From Paulownia fortunei (taxonomy: Eukaryota > Streptophyta > Magnoliopsida > Lamiales > Paulowniaceae): a stretch of DNA of 64,000 nucleotides. The stretch spans positions 6,572,001-6,636,000 of the forward strand of contig CM033121.1 of the NCBI GenBank assembly GCA_019321725.1. Direction: 5' to 3'. This document shows positions 21,501-35,449 of this stretch, one piece after another. The notes beneath the pieces are model-generated. The model was not told the DNA's origin and made no database searches. It saw only the letters and a program-made list of their open reading frames with translations. Made by a program: the position numbers and the translations under genes. Numbering within the stretch: the stretch's first letter is position 1; the number at the start of each line of letters is the position of its first letter.

Positions 21501-24500
21501 CCTCTCTCTTATGTATTTTTTATATTTTTATTCCACAATTCTTAAATATGATGACTCAAAAAATAAAATACCAATATACAAACTACTTGTGTTATTGCTT
21601 ATCAGTATAGGCTTCATATGGTGTGGGCATCTAACTAGTTGATCAATGTTTGAAGAGAAACAATTGAATCTCTAGTGAAACAATTCGTTCAAATCTTACC
21701 CTTTCCCTCATGTTTTAGAATTTGAATATTTTAAAATAAGAAAAAAAAGAAAAAATTGCATGTCGATTCAAGCATTAGAAGCGTTTTGATTGTGTAATAA
21801 AGTAATCAAATAAAATTTAAAAGATTTGATTAATTCAAAAAATTTCAAATTTCTACAGTTGAAAATAAAAAAATGAATAGTTAAGATTCTTTGTAATTGA
21901 AATTTGATATAAAAAATGGCATTGCAAAACTTTAAAACTAGGAGGATGAAGAGAGGATTATAACTCATACTGAAAATTCATATGAAGTAGTATAAAACTA
22001 TAATCTATAACCAAAGGAGAACAAAATATAAACAAAAACAAAAAACACTTTGGCTATGGGTCATATGAGTGTTCCTTTTCATTTTTCCATCTTGGGTTTT
22101 TACAGTGTCATACATAGTACATGGGTGGATCAAGGGTCCATTCCTTGTTCATGTTTTACTTTCTGTTTCTTGCTATTGATTGCCTCGCAAAAAACACGAA
22201 AAGAAAATAAGTGTTAAATGGAAACTTTTTTTCTAATACTATTGAGAATCATGAATAAAATAATGAAATAAATGTATACACATCTCATAGTTTGTCCAGG
22301 CACGGCAACACGGTTGATTTAAAGTCGAATCTATTTCAAACTCGTCTCCTTTATAGTAAATTTTTATTATCACAAACGACCTTTTATTTTTAAATTTGTT
22401 CAATTTATTTATTTTTTATTTTTTAAAATTTACTTATATATATGTGTGTGGTATTTTTAAAAATATATATATATTTTTAGAAAATTTTAACATATTATTT
22501 TTCAAAACTTATTTTTTTACTATTTTAAAATAATAAAACAGACCTAACGAGGTCCAACGGTCTAACTTATTAGGTTTGGGTTCGAGGTGCGTCTTAAAAA
22601 TTTTAGGCGGGACAATTCTTGGGTTTGACAAATCTATTCTATTGTTCTCCCTAATTATATCTATATAAAAATTTATTTAATAATTTTCTTTAGAATTAAT
22701 TAAAGAAAACATATCTCACTAAAAAATTAAGGTAAATCATCTAAAGTATTGACACTACTACATTCAAATTCTTTTACCGTATAATGTTTCCAGAAGAACC
22801 CTCTTCTTCTAATAGTCATTTTCAAGAGGTCACACCTCACATCTAAATGTGTGGGTACAAATCCAATTAAATGCACATAAATATATACACACTATTTTCA
22901 TCTGCCCACAATTAATTATTTGTTTTATTTTCTTTCACATGGTTCATATATTTTCTTTCACATGGTTCATATTTATAGTGAAAAGTATCACCACTCATTA
23001 CTCTTTAATTTAAATTACAATACACGTGTCATTATCCATTGCATATTAATATTTCAATTGCCACAAAATTATAGACGATATTGAAAAAATAAAATTAATA
23101 TATATATATACATATATATGTGTATGTATAATGTCGATTGTATTATGCAGTATTTTCATAAATGGATCGATAATCAAATCAATCTTGTTAACAATTAATA
23201 CTTCAATTGATCGGACCAGTTCAACTGGCGATCGGACCTATTTAATGAAAATTGATTATATTTTTTTATTTTGTTATGTAAAATGATAATATAATAAATT
23301 AATTGTTATATAATACATTTTAAATATAAAAATAAATAAATAACTATATAAAAAAAATATGACAAAACGCAAAATCCAAATAATCACATAAATATAATAA
23401 AATATCAAATTTAAACTTCTTAAAAAATTAAAAATATTTAAAAAATAAAATGAAAGCTGGTCAAATCGATTTTGACTGATTTTGGCCGATCAAACTGATC
23501 AAATGATTTTATAGCCTAATCGGATAAAATCGACCTCTAATTCTTATTGGATCAGACGATCCGATCCAATTTTGAAAATATGAGTATTATGTACATAATT
23601 ATAATTAACTGTGAGAACACTTTAAACAATAATAAATTATTTAAACACGGATAGAAGAAGAATTAACGGACTTCCAATAATTAGACTTGATTTTAAGACT
23701 ATTGTACAAGGGTGTCCATTATTTAATATTTAATATTTATTATTCATTATTTTTTATAAGAATTTGATTGACCGAAAATTGAATCAAAAAATTGAAAAAA
23801 AAATCGATTATAATTGAACCGAATCAATTAATTCGTTTTGATTTTCGATTTCAGAATTTTGATGAATCAAAATTTCAATTCAATTTTGTTCGACCGAACG
23901 ACCAACCTTGTAAATGTTTAATTATAAAAAGATAGAGTATATTATTTCAATGTAATTAAAGAAAAGAAAAGAAATAATTAAGCTGGTTTTAATTAGTAGA
24001 CTTGTGTGGCCATTAAGTGCCAAGACAAGTTGAAGGGGCCGAAGCAGTAACATCTAACCGCCCTAGTGATTATTAGGGACCACATTTTTATATGCCAAAC
24101 TTTAGTCCAATTAACATTAAAGATGACTATGTCTAATACCTTGAGCTTAGGTTTTTAATTTATCGTGTGAGTTTCAAGCTTAATTCTTATTTATTATAGC
24201 TTTTAATAATTTATCTCGGGATGATATATATATATATATATGGAATAGTCTCATCACTTTTTTAAAAAAAAATTTGTTGGCCAATAAATAAATATTTTCC
24301 GTATCTATTTTTAACGAAGTAAATATGAATATCGTAACCTTATTAAAAAATGTACTTAATTGCTTTATTTTTTGAATTTTATTTATATTGATGCATATAT
24401 TGATAAATTTTTATAATGATTTTTTTTTTTTTTATGTCTTGACATGAGTGACAATTAATGCTATTGGAGAGTGAAAGACCTCAACCCTATTCTATAATAC

Positions 24501-24759
24501 TTCCACAAGATGGGGCCCAAATTTTTTGGTTTATCTTGTTGACTTGTTGCTTTATTCAAGTGATAAAGTTGAAGCTTTTATAATTAGAGGTCTTAAATTT
24601 GGATTTAAATTTGGATCTCATTAAAAGTACAAATACTGGTTAATTTGATGTTAGTTTGTTATGTGCATGTGTTTAATATACAATTATATAATGTAATATA
24701 TTTAATTAGTTCTTAATTAATATTATACACTAACATATTTGATTTTTCATTCACATAGA

Positions 24760-24810
<51 letters not shown>
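24760..24810. repeat. (TA)n microsatellite
   Basis: A nearly pure TA run of about 50 bases with one break near 24781, flanked by AT-rich DNA. It is one of about ten such tracts in the window. Confidence 0.9.
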
Positions 24811-24812
<2 letters not shown>

Positions 24813-27509
24813 TTGATGCCTTGCTTAAGCGGTAAAGTTGAGGCTCCCATAATTTAAGGAATAGCCTATAGAATTTGAATATTAAGAAAAATATGAGTAT
24901 TTTTATACTTGATTGAAGAAAAATTAAAATAGGTCAAAATTTGGAAGCATTCTTAGGAGTGCTTTTTTCAGCTTTCGGTATTTTCATAAATATATGAATT
25001 TTTTCTAGACATTTCTATCAAAGTTATCTTTTGAAAAATTCAATTTTACCCGTCCATTAAATGATATAGCTTTGCCCCCATAACACTTCACCAACTCATT
25101 ATATGTATATTCATATATATTTACTATACGCATATAACTACATTTATTATGCTTATTAAAATTATAATTAATTTATACATATGTAATACATGAAATAATG
25201 TATTTACATTGTGCAATAGAAAAATAATGAAATTGGTAATTTTTTTTCCCTCTCAATTGTCAACAAATAATGAAAATTGCTGAAAAATGAGTTTGATAGT
25301 GCTAAATAACTTATTTTTCCTCTCAAAAAAAGAAAAATGCCATAATTTTCTGCCAAAACAGTGACTTAACATGCATGATACATTCCATTTTCAATCAAAA
25401 AATTATCATTTTTACCAAAGTTGCAAATATTGATATATGAGATTAAAATTAATTTTTTTAGGACGATTTTGAACTAAACTTGCAAAAGCTCCTATATTGT
25501 GAAAACAAAAAAAGTAATTTTTTCTTAAGTCTAGTGTGTGTCATATGAAATGTTCCCTTGCAAAAACTCCAATATTGCGAGTTTACGTCCGCATGCATTT
25601 CACATGGTTTTTTCCACCCAAAATTTAATGCCTATACTAAAATTCAATAAAAAATTAACTTATTAACTATATTTTAAATTTTTTAGAAGCATAGTATCAA
25701 AGTTATAACACTTCCTAAACTGTAGAATTAAAAAAAAAAAAGCATTTTTCCCGTCTGCTTTAACATCAATTTATCATGTGTAAATTTTAATACCTAAATA
25801 TTCAATGTAAAATATTAAATTATTTATTAACTAATATTTTAATGTAATCATATGTTAAACTCTTTGCTTTAAAATAAAAATAACAACTCCATCTAGTGGC
25901 GTGGCGTGTGTTCTTATACTAAATCCAATAGGGGTATGAATTATAATAAATATTTAGGGCTGCTCTATCTTTCAATAGCTCTTTGATTAGCATTTCTTTC
26001 TTTCTTCAACTTTCCAGCTTGGTAATTACTCCATGGATACACATAATATCACTACAATTTAATTTTTCATAATGATTCATGTAAAACGTTTGGTTTTTAA
26101 AGTTTATTTTGATTGGTCAAGAGAATGAATATCAAGAACTTCAATGGCTTTGACCCAAAAAGTGAATCTAAACTTGGTTTAAGCACGCATCATATTTAAT
26201 TAATCAAACAATTAGTTGGACCACTTGACAGTTTGATGCTACAATTAATAAATTAAACGAGATCCAACTGTAATTATTGAGGTTAATTAAAATCAACAAA
26301 CTTCCACACGCAACATGGGAATATGGGATAAAGGATTTGTTAGTGTCTATGTCGGGTGTTGGGATTTTATTTTATTTACACAAAAGTAGATGCACAAATA
26401 TTAATCGTAATAACAAATTATTTACTGCTTCTCTTTTAAAATAATTGATCCATTTGTTATAATACAAAGTCAAACGTTTCATTTTCGAACTAACTTAAAA
26501 TATTGATCTTCTGATAATTTTGATAAGTTTAATGTTACCAAAGTTTAAAATCTTTACAGTTGTCATGTTATTCAGTTGGTTTTTAAGTAGATTAACAAAT
26601 TGAGTGTAAAGCGAGCGATGATTTTGTCGATTTTTCACAGGCTCTGACTAAATTAACCCTTTTTTTGTTGTGGTAAGATTTTATTGCGTTAAATACATAG
26701 AAACATTATGAAATACACAGAAACATTATTAAATTAATGATTTTTTTTTTAAATGAATCAGTTATGGGGTGGGCTGGGGTATATAAAACTGCTCGTTTAT
26801 TTACGTCAGAATGAAGATAACAATGATTTTGTAGAACAAGTTGCTTAAAACTACGTTTGTTTAATGTTATCCAAGGTTGGCACCACGCAAGCAGAACAGT
26901 CAAATGTTGTTAATTTGAAGCTACAAGATCTCATTCTCATAGTTAATAATGACCACCACGTGAGGATATCAGCCTCGTTTATGCGTTCCACATGTACTTT
27001 CACTACTCAAATCTCCATGTTGGCATAAACAAGGTGAATAATAATAAAGTAAATGAGAATAGGAGCACCCCTTTTTTTTTTTTTTAAATATATATATATA
27101 TATATATATATTAAACTCAGGCAATAGTTCATTCACATTTCAGCCAAATTACTGCAGCAATCTTAGTTTCAAGATCAAAATGACATTAATCTTCCCAAGA
27201 ATGGTATTTTGCAACATCAAATTACAATCAAATAGAGTTGATGGCTTGCTGCTACACAAACAAATTGATCTTGCCAATGTTTTTTCTCCCTCTTTAGTTT
27301 CTTGCAAAATGTAAAGCTTCCCAGTTTAGAAACTTCAAATTATACATAATTGAAGATAAGCTAAATGTATTTTACCAGCAAAACATGTTACATCAGTGGT
27401 TAACAGAAATAGATTCAGAAAAGCTCACTCATAGCAGGTGCAGCATGGCAAGCTCTCACACGCTCAATAAGCCGAACCCCAGCCATCCAACAGCTTGCAT
27501 TAGGATGCT

Positions 27510-30500
27510 TCAGTATATGACCACACTAAAATCCTGCAGATCCACAAATAAACGTCTCCGCAAATGGGTTAGAATGAGACCATAACAAGCAAATAAAAAT
27601 GATCTTGCTCCAAGCTTGTAGACATGTTGAGTCTTCTACTCGGTCCAGGCATAATTTCAGCAAACGGCACAACCAAGCTTTTAGGATCTTGCTACGCCAT
27701 CATTGAGTCATGGTTAGCATCTTTCTACATTGTTGAACATGTTGTTATAAGGAGATTGTTAATGGCAAAATTGGCAGGGAGGCTTGCTCTACACTGGGAA
27801 GGAGAAGAGGAAGATTGACTTGCATCCTCTCTGCAGTAAAGGGATACTTACACTACTCATATCCTCACTGTGAAAAACCATTCCTGCTACAAGTCCCAGT
27901 AGCACAACACTAAATGAAAAAATAACATTGAATTGTGCGCCCCATTTCTGTCTGTAAAGCACAATTGATGAACTTATCCTTATCCAGAGCAAACCAGAAT
28001 TCTGTGTGACAACAATACAACTTTTGAATGCAAGTGCTAAAATACAGCAGCAAATCTAAATAATTAAAACATAACCTCAAAAAAAATGTAGCTCTGACCA
28101 TAAATTTTTTACTCTTTCTATGTTTTTGTGCCCATTAACACAAAATTGATACAACACAATCAAAACATTATTTGGTTCCTATGCTCTTCCTTGTAGTTTT
28201 GGTAGGCTTTGTCATTAAGAATTATAGACAATCTAATGTAAAATAGAGAAGTCTCACACTACATTTCCTCTCTTCTGTTTGTAGGGTTGTGATTAGTTCA
28301 ATTGAAATTAAAAACATATATACTTTTTTCCAAAAACAAGAAAAAGAAAGAAAGGTACTCCCTGAGATTTGAGATCAATCAATGTGAAAACAGAGAACGA
28401 GGACTGTACATCCCAATATTGCACCACAATGAAAAGATAACTGCATATACTTTGACAAAGTTGGGAAAGAACCATCCACATAGCTCTAACAAAAATTGCA
28501 CGTTTACCAGGGCACGTGCATAAACTTAATGGCCTTAAATCATGCTATAAATCCCTTGAGCAACAGGTTCAAAATTCAAAATATGAGATCCAACGGACTG
28601 AATTGTTAAAAAGTCACACTCACAAATAATCCATGCATGTCATCATAGCAGTATTTGCCTGACAAAATCTTCCCACCAATTGTATTCTAGCAAGCAAAAG
28701 CTAGTAAGTATTGATGGAAAAGGTCATGCAAGTGGATTTTCAGAAAAAAAAGATATGAAAGATAAAATGACATTGATACCACAAACAAGATTAGGATACA
28801 AGAAAGTATTGTCATTCTAGAAAATCAAACTTTAAAGCAAGTACCTCACCTCAAAACATGCAAAACAAGATGTAAAGGAAAATTTTAAATGAGAGGAAAG
28901 AGAGAACACTTGATATCAGAAAATAGAAGACCTATTTAGGTAAGCTCAAATGGAGATTTTTTCCAGAATCTAAAATAAAAGCAAACAAATAAAATAGTTC
29001 GCTAAAAGATAAACAACCTACATGTTTGACAATTTAACAAGCAATTTAAGGTACGGAATAAATTTCGCACATGATGTAAGAATAATACAGGACATGAAAA
29101 CATGAAAACATGGAATCCATGAAACCAGATACTTCTCAATTTTAAAAACGTATATAAAACATTTTAAACAAAATTTAAATATTCTAGTCCATAATGCAAA
29201 TTGAAGGAATGTAGATGAAGTTTTACATACAATAATCTTCATGGAAAGAGTTATGACATCAATAAAGTGAGTTAAGAATATTGCAAGGAGGGGAAAACAG
29301 AGGGATTGTGGAAAGTGGTATGTCTGCCTTAATTAGCAATATGTTTTATGACACAAAATATGTTGTCGCCACTATAAACCATTGTTTATATGGGGGGATT
29401 TAGAGCAGGCATGTCATAAAATTTAAAATCTCTCGTGAATATCCATCTAATATTATTTATACAGTTGCCTTGCGAATATGCATGAGGACATTGAAACATT
29501 GACATAAATCAAATAGAAAAGATACATAGAAATTGCTTATAATGTTTCCTTCAATTGCTAAAATGTGCGATAGCTGCAGTTATTGCCAAAATAATAATAA
29601 TAATAATAATAATAAAGCATTCACATGCACAGACAGAAACTAAATTAGAAAAAGAATCTAAATGACAGGAATGGGATGTGGGAAAACAAAAAATTCAATT
29701 TAGAAGTTACAAGTCTTTAATGTTTAAGGTGTGCAGTACATCATAAGGGTGTAAAAATGAATAAAAAGGATCTTCCACAAGGTGAATAATGGTGGGCAAC
29801 AATAAGGAAATATAATTAGCCAAGCTTGAATAGGCCTCTAGTTTTGTATGTATATACTTATTTTATTAGCCATCAGAGCCAATCCTAGGTTAAGTTTCAT
29901 ACACTGATTGCCACAATATTTTTTTCTGAAGCGCAATTTCTACTAGCAACCTGATTTTAATCAATAAGTTATGAACTGAACCACGAGTAATTTTACTTCA
30001 GTTTTAGGCTTGCTTCCGTCCACACCAGGGTCCTGCTGGCACATACAATGCCTATCTATGGCTAACTCATACAGTATGATCAGCATATAAATATACATTT
30101 CATGAACGAGTAAAAAAAATACTACATATATGTTGCCAAAGTGAAGATATGCACGTGTATAACATAATGACACATAATAGCACTAACTACATATTTAGGT
30201 TTTAAGTTTTGTTTGATTGTTCAAATTCCACAATGAAAAGATCTACAAATTGCTTTAAACTACTTTTTTATTGCATTATTGATCAAATTCATCAATTCCC
30301 TGAAAATTTCTCAGAGATCAGAGCAGCATAAGAGATGCCTTTCTCAATCATATAATTGTGTTACCTACTGGATTTAGAATGTTGAACAGCATTCACTTGA
30401 ATGCCAAATAATTAACAAATCAATTACCTAGTTTGTGAGGAATGTCTTGTAGAATCTTCACCTATTCTGCAATAGTAATGAGTCTAATTACTAGAAATAT

Positions 30501-32324
30501 GACACAACTATAAATGATAAAACAATAAAATAGAAATCAAATAGCAAAACAGAGTTGGAATTAATAGCAAAAAACTGCCACTATGGCGTACTTATCACCC
30601 AAATTGCCCCAGAAATCTGCCTTTTTGATGAACTCTCGACTGAAAGATCTATGCTTTAAGTCCAAAAATATCTCTCTTAAACCCTCCACAATATAATTTG
30701 CCAAACTGAGTTGGGCAGATAAAGATTTCTATCCTTGATATTCTTCATAAATGCCTGTGAATTCTCCTAGACAAATTCAAAGAGCTTTACAACATGCATA
30801 CATTCAATGTGCAACTTAAAAACTGCTGAATTGAAAAATTTAACCAATTAGCATACTTCACAACCATAAACCGTGCCCTAGGAAAAAGAGAAAAGCTGAA
30901 ATGTTCAGCTTGTTTTTATAAGAGTTTGAAACTACAGCTAAACATCTCGTTCATAAATATTATAATATATCTACAAGTACTTGATAGATTAGAATTATTT
31001 AAGGGAACAAAAAATCTACCTAGGGGCGAAAAATAATCAAGAAAGAGACCTGAAAAACAGAAATGCATTTATTGTAGTGTGATGTATGAAGTATGGAAGA
31101 GAAAGAGCAGGCTTGAATATGTAGCATATTCAAGGTGATGATTAAGGCAGATAAAACCTTGAGACAGATTTTGTGTATTTTCCAAAAAATCTCCTCTTTC
31201 ATATGCTCAAGTATTGATGCTCTAGCACCATCATATTTCTTGATGCGGACAATCAGTATTCTTGTACCATTCAATTTGTTTGTTTACATGAATGACTCCC
31301 TTTCCACATAAAGCATAGTCCATCTAACATTTTATCTTTGGATGACTTCGAAGACAAACAATCATCATACATGCTAAATCCATCGTCAGTTTCTGTCAGA
31401 TCATAATGTCAGGACATCAACATCAGTCTCACATACAAATGCATAGATATTGACCATTTTCTGTAAGAATTGACGACATTATGGGGGAGAGGACCCCTAT
31501 GGGATAAATTGCTAAATAAACATAGTAATAGTGTATTTGCATCCACACAAATCAGGCTTCAAAACTGAGATTGATGATATATAGTGAACTATTAGCGAAA
31601 GTCTTTCTAATTCCAATGATAAATATATTGAACTATTAACGAAAGTCTTTCTAATTCCAATTATAAAACTTCGATTCTTTGAGATCAAACACTATATAGC
31701 AACAACACCACAGCAGCATGGCCCTTTATATCTGCACAATTCACATAATAGAATCTATAAACTTACCAACAAAAACTAACATAACAGATAGCAAATATGG
31801 TATAATTTCAGCAAAGTATTTTAGATCCCTACAAGTCAAAAACACAGAAATTTCAAATGCTAAACTCACTTTTTATACATCCCAAAAATAAAGTTAGGAT
31901 CCTCAGTTCCAATTTGGTATGTTACCTTATATTCCACATTACTGCCAAGCCATTTATATTATAAATTACCAAAAATTAGGACAAAAGAAAGCTTTACAAA
32001 AATATCAAAACTTGCTCCAAATAACTGAAAATATAGCTCCATATGTTGAGTATCCAAACAATTTCAATCCACTCGCTCATTCAATCGATGATTCTGCGCA
32101 TTTTTATTCGATTCTACACACACATCACACACAAATGCGTATACAAATTCAAAATGTGAGTTACATTTTATTTTTTTTGAAGGAGAGCCTGTAAATTGTG
32201 CCTCTAGCCACCATAATTAAAGCACAATAATCGTATTTACAGTACTATATGTAGAGAACGAGAGTGAGAATACCGAAATAGCCTCGTATATCTCTGATAT
32301 TTTCAACAATTCCAATCCCGCCAT
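27510..32324 (-). CDS. Probable multi-exon gene for a small membrane protein of unknown function
   Basis: I do not recognise this protein. Exons proposed on the minus strand: start exon 32324-32274 (MAGLELLKISEIYEAIS, then GT); 31392-31329 (DDGFSMYDDCLSSKSSKDK); 30466-30428 (IGEDSTRHSSQT); 30035 or 30032 to 29997 (TLVWTEASLKL); 28686-28624 (IQLVGRFCQANTAMMTCMDY); 27951-27852 (QKWGAQF, then hydrophobic NVIFSFSVVLLGLVAGMVF, then HSEDMSS); and last exon 27533-27510 (DFSVVIY and TGA). From 31392 down, all junctions are GT-AG and the phases agree; in two exons only the used frame is open. The 31392 exon has a weak donor (GTTAGA), and at least one exon is missing between it and the start exon because those phases do not agree. 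The one hydrophobic stretch near the C-terminus suggests a tail-anchored or single-span membrane protein. GGCCCA elements upstream of 32324 support a real gene start. Confidence 0.42.
29590..29615. repeat. (AAT)n microsatellite
   Basis: About eight AAT/ATA units in a row, inside an intron of the proposed unknown minus-strand gene. Confidence 0.9.
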
Positions 32325-32384
32325 TGTCGACTCGTCGAGATCATGTAAGTTTTACAGGTATATTGAGCCGCCTGAATGGGTAGT

Positions 32385-32515
32385 TTATGGCCCATCTTAA
32401 GTTGGGTCACGCTCCTTCAGCTAGCCCATAACTTGTCTATTTTTGTCTGTGAAAATGTTACAACAGTAGTACTTTGTAAGTGGGCCGGCCCGATTAAATA
32501 GCCCGGTCCAAAATT
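32385..32515 (-). promoter_or_regulatory. Promoter region with GGCCCA/TGGGCC elements
   Basis: Upstream (plus-strand right) of the proposed start at 32324 there is GGCCCAT near 32390, TAGCCCA near 32424, TGGGCCGGCCCG near 32483 and AGCCCGG near 32501. Clusters of TGGGCC/GGCCCA in the first hundred bases are typical of broadly expressed plant promoters. This is the main support for a minus-strand gene starting at 32324. Confidence 0.5.
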
Positions 32516-33689
32516 TTTCTACTCTTGTTAATTTCTCACAACTTTCCATCCCTCCAGTTTTGAGGATAAGCGTTGGATGTAGAGTTTGGGGATAAAATTA
32601 TCTTAAGAATTGTGATTTTGTTGTGAAAACACGAAAAACAAAAAAAATAAAATAAAATAAAAAAAAATTGAAAGTTGTATCAATTGGTAATCTAAATTAA
32701 ACCACTAATTTTCTTAAACTCAATTGATCAAGAAAAAAAAAAGATTATTATTGTTATTTTGTGTTTTTATTAAGTACTTCATTTTTGTTTTCTAGCCATC
32801 TAAAAAAGTTCAAATTTGAATTGATGCAAATAGTTTCTTTTTATAAATTTTTTTAAATGCTGTCACTCCCATGTAATTGTCGGAGATATACTTAGGTTGT
32901 TAATCTTTATATATTTATTTTCATGACTGACTTAATCATCATTTCTATTATAAAGGCTTACAATTTATATTTTGGGTCCACAAGATTAAAAAAAAAATGT
33001 AATAACTCATTAACATAATAATGTTCACCAAACAGAAGCTTACCACATATAAAGGAAGAAGAGGAAATTTCATGTTATTAATGTAAATATTGGGACAAAA
33101 TACAACAACACTGTGTGAATTTGATTTAGTTCGCATTCACCCCTCTGAACTTGATAAATTAATATTTATCCTTCTAAATCCAATTTGAATTTAATATTTG
33201 GATAAAATTATTCTTAATAAAAAAATATATAAAGTTTTATAGTATATTTTGAATATTTTATTGGGTTCATGTGTTCACGGGATATACGCATTGGAAAATT
33301 AAAAAAATTAAAAATATCATACCATAATAATTATAGCAATATCCCACATTCGATACGATTTCTAACAATCTCGCAATTACCAATGATTGTAATAAAATAA
33401 TAAAAGTATCGATTTATACCTTTCTATGTACTTCAGTTGTCGTAAATAATAAAATAATAAATTGCTAGCTCATTTTCTGAATTTGGTTCACAAGAATTCA
33501 AATATCTCCCTTCTAAAGTAATCCATATTTTGAGCAAAAACACAAAATCAAAATTCTACTAACAATTCAGATTTTTTTTCTAATCTAGTTGATGGAGTGT
33601 GTATAGAAAATATTAATTCATGTTATCAATTTGTGATAAAAGAATTAACACTTAAATATAGAATTTTGGAGAAAAATGACGGATGAAAT

Positions 33690-34600
33690 TTTTTTTCTTC
33701 TCTTTATTTTTATATGGCCGAAAATTATAGGGATTGTGATTCACCCTTAAATTTTCGGCTATGAAGAGTCTATTCTTGGTATTTTGTATCTACTTTTGAT
33801 TGGTTGGAATATATTTTGATTCATCCAAACTTCTTATTCAAGATTACTCAATAATTTCAAACTATTGACTTTCCATCATTTTTCAATCAGTTTCATAGGT
33901 ATTTCCTAATAGGCCTTTGTGAATTGAATTTAGACTTAAAAATAAATTTCATAATTAATTCAATTAAATATTTTACTCAAATTAATTAATTTCATCTAAC
34001 TCATCTAACCAAATTAGACCCAATTAAATAATTTAAGTAAATTAATTTAATAATTAAATTAATTTACGGACTATACAATTAATTTGATCCAATAAAATAA
34101 TTATTTCCCTCCAATTGGGCTCATTAATTTTTATTAGGTCCAATTAAATAATTTACTTGTTTAATTGAATAATTAATTCAACTCTTTGATTAATTTAAGC
34201 CCCAATTAATTAATTTCTATTAATTAATTGAATCCAACCTTTCGATCAATTCACAACTAAACTAACAGTGAGCTTACAACATTTGTAACTTATGAATAAT
34301 AATAATAATTTTGATTAATTAATTCAATTAATTAGTTTGATTGAAATTAACTCCTTAATTTCAAAAATCTCACAAATTATGAGAACCACCTAACAAGTGT
34401 ATCATGACTACCTAAACTTAGATGATATAGTGAGTGAACCTATTTCAATTACAAGTGTCATACATGTAAAGTTTTTCCGTCAACTAATCTCCCGATTGAG
34501 TTTAGAACATGGGTTAATAGTCGAAACCTTAATTGTTCAATAATTGTGATTCAATTTCAAGTTTCAATGACTCATGACGAATCTTTATAAAATCATCATC
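33690..34600 (-). mobile_element. Degenerate LTR-like fragment, opposite to the one at 20.9 kb
   Basis: It contains a GGCCGAAAAT segment near 33715 and AATTAATT-rich sequence at 33950-34350, mirroring the block at 20880-21500 on the other strand. It continues with AT-rich DNA containing several ACTCATGA/GACTTATGAGTC segments near 34570-34640. No coding domain is seen. Related retrotransposon remains are the simplest reading. Confidence 0.3.
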
Positions 34601-34864
34601 TAATATTCATCTTTGCTTGACCAATGACTTATGAGTCATGAACTATGAAAACATATGAGATTCACTTGATCTAACAACTTTATCTAATTACATGAAACAA
34701 TTAAAGATAAAGAAATTTATTATTTTATTAATATGATTTGAAATTGATAATTTTTTACAAATACAAAAGTATAAAAGATGATCAATTTCATTGGCACGTC
34801 GGTCACTACTCTAACATATTTAATCCTAATTTTTATATTAAATTATTTATTAATTATTTTTTTT

Positions 34865-34909
<45 letters not shown>

Positions 34910-35411
34910 TAAAATAATTTGTAACTTAATAATTCAAATTTTAAAAACCTAAAGTAATTATTGAGTATAATAAATACACAAAAAATAGTAAATATGAAAA
35001 AAAAATATTTTGATTATTTGAATTCAAAATAAAATATTAACTATTAAATCCAGGTAAATTTTAAACTCTTTTAGATAAAGATGAATAAGTATATTTTTGT
35101 AAACTTAATTTATATATATATATATATATATATATTATTTCTCTTTTTTTTTCTTTTTTTCTTGGAAAGAATTCTGGCCCAAAACATAGCTCGTTAGTAA
35201 ATCGTCTCTTTAATGAATATTCAATATGATTCATGAAATAAATTAAAAATATATTCAATTAGTTCTACTATGATCTTTCTGGGCATTAAATTTTGTTATT
35301 CGAGCAAAGATTGCTAAAATACTTAAATATTACCCCAAAAAAGATATATTATCTTTTATTTCATAGTAAAACGTTACATATATTATTATATTAAAAATAT
35401 AAATTATCAAT

Positions 35412-35449
<38 letters not shown>

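Larger units (their letters stand above)
19075..27509. other. AT-rich intergenic region
   Basis: More than 8 kb without a supported protein-coding gene. It contains the second copy of the SPL-upstream duplication, the large inverted repeat at 20201-20551, LTR-like AT-rich sequence at about 20880-21500, and (TA)n tracts at 23097-23112, 24221-24241, 24760-24810 and 27086-27111. All open frames are short and of biased composition. Bases just below 27510 are probably the 3' untranslated region of the unknown minus-strand gene. Confidence 0.6.

Noticed and set aside
30588..30770. Minus-strand exon-like segment (NSQAFMKNIKDRNLYLPNSV)
   Set aside because: Open and flanked by AG and GT, but its phase does not fit the other exons of the unknown gene, so it was left out.
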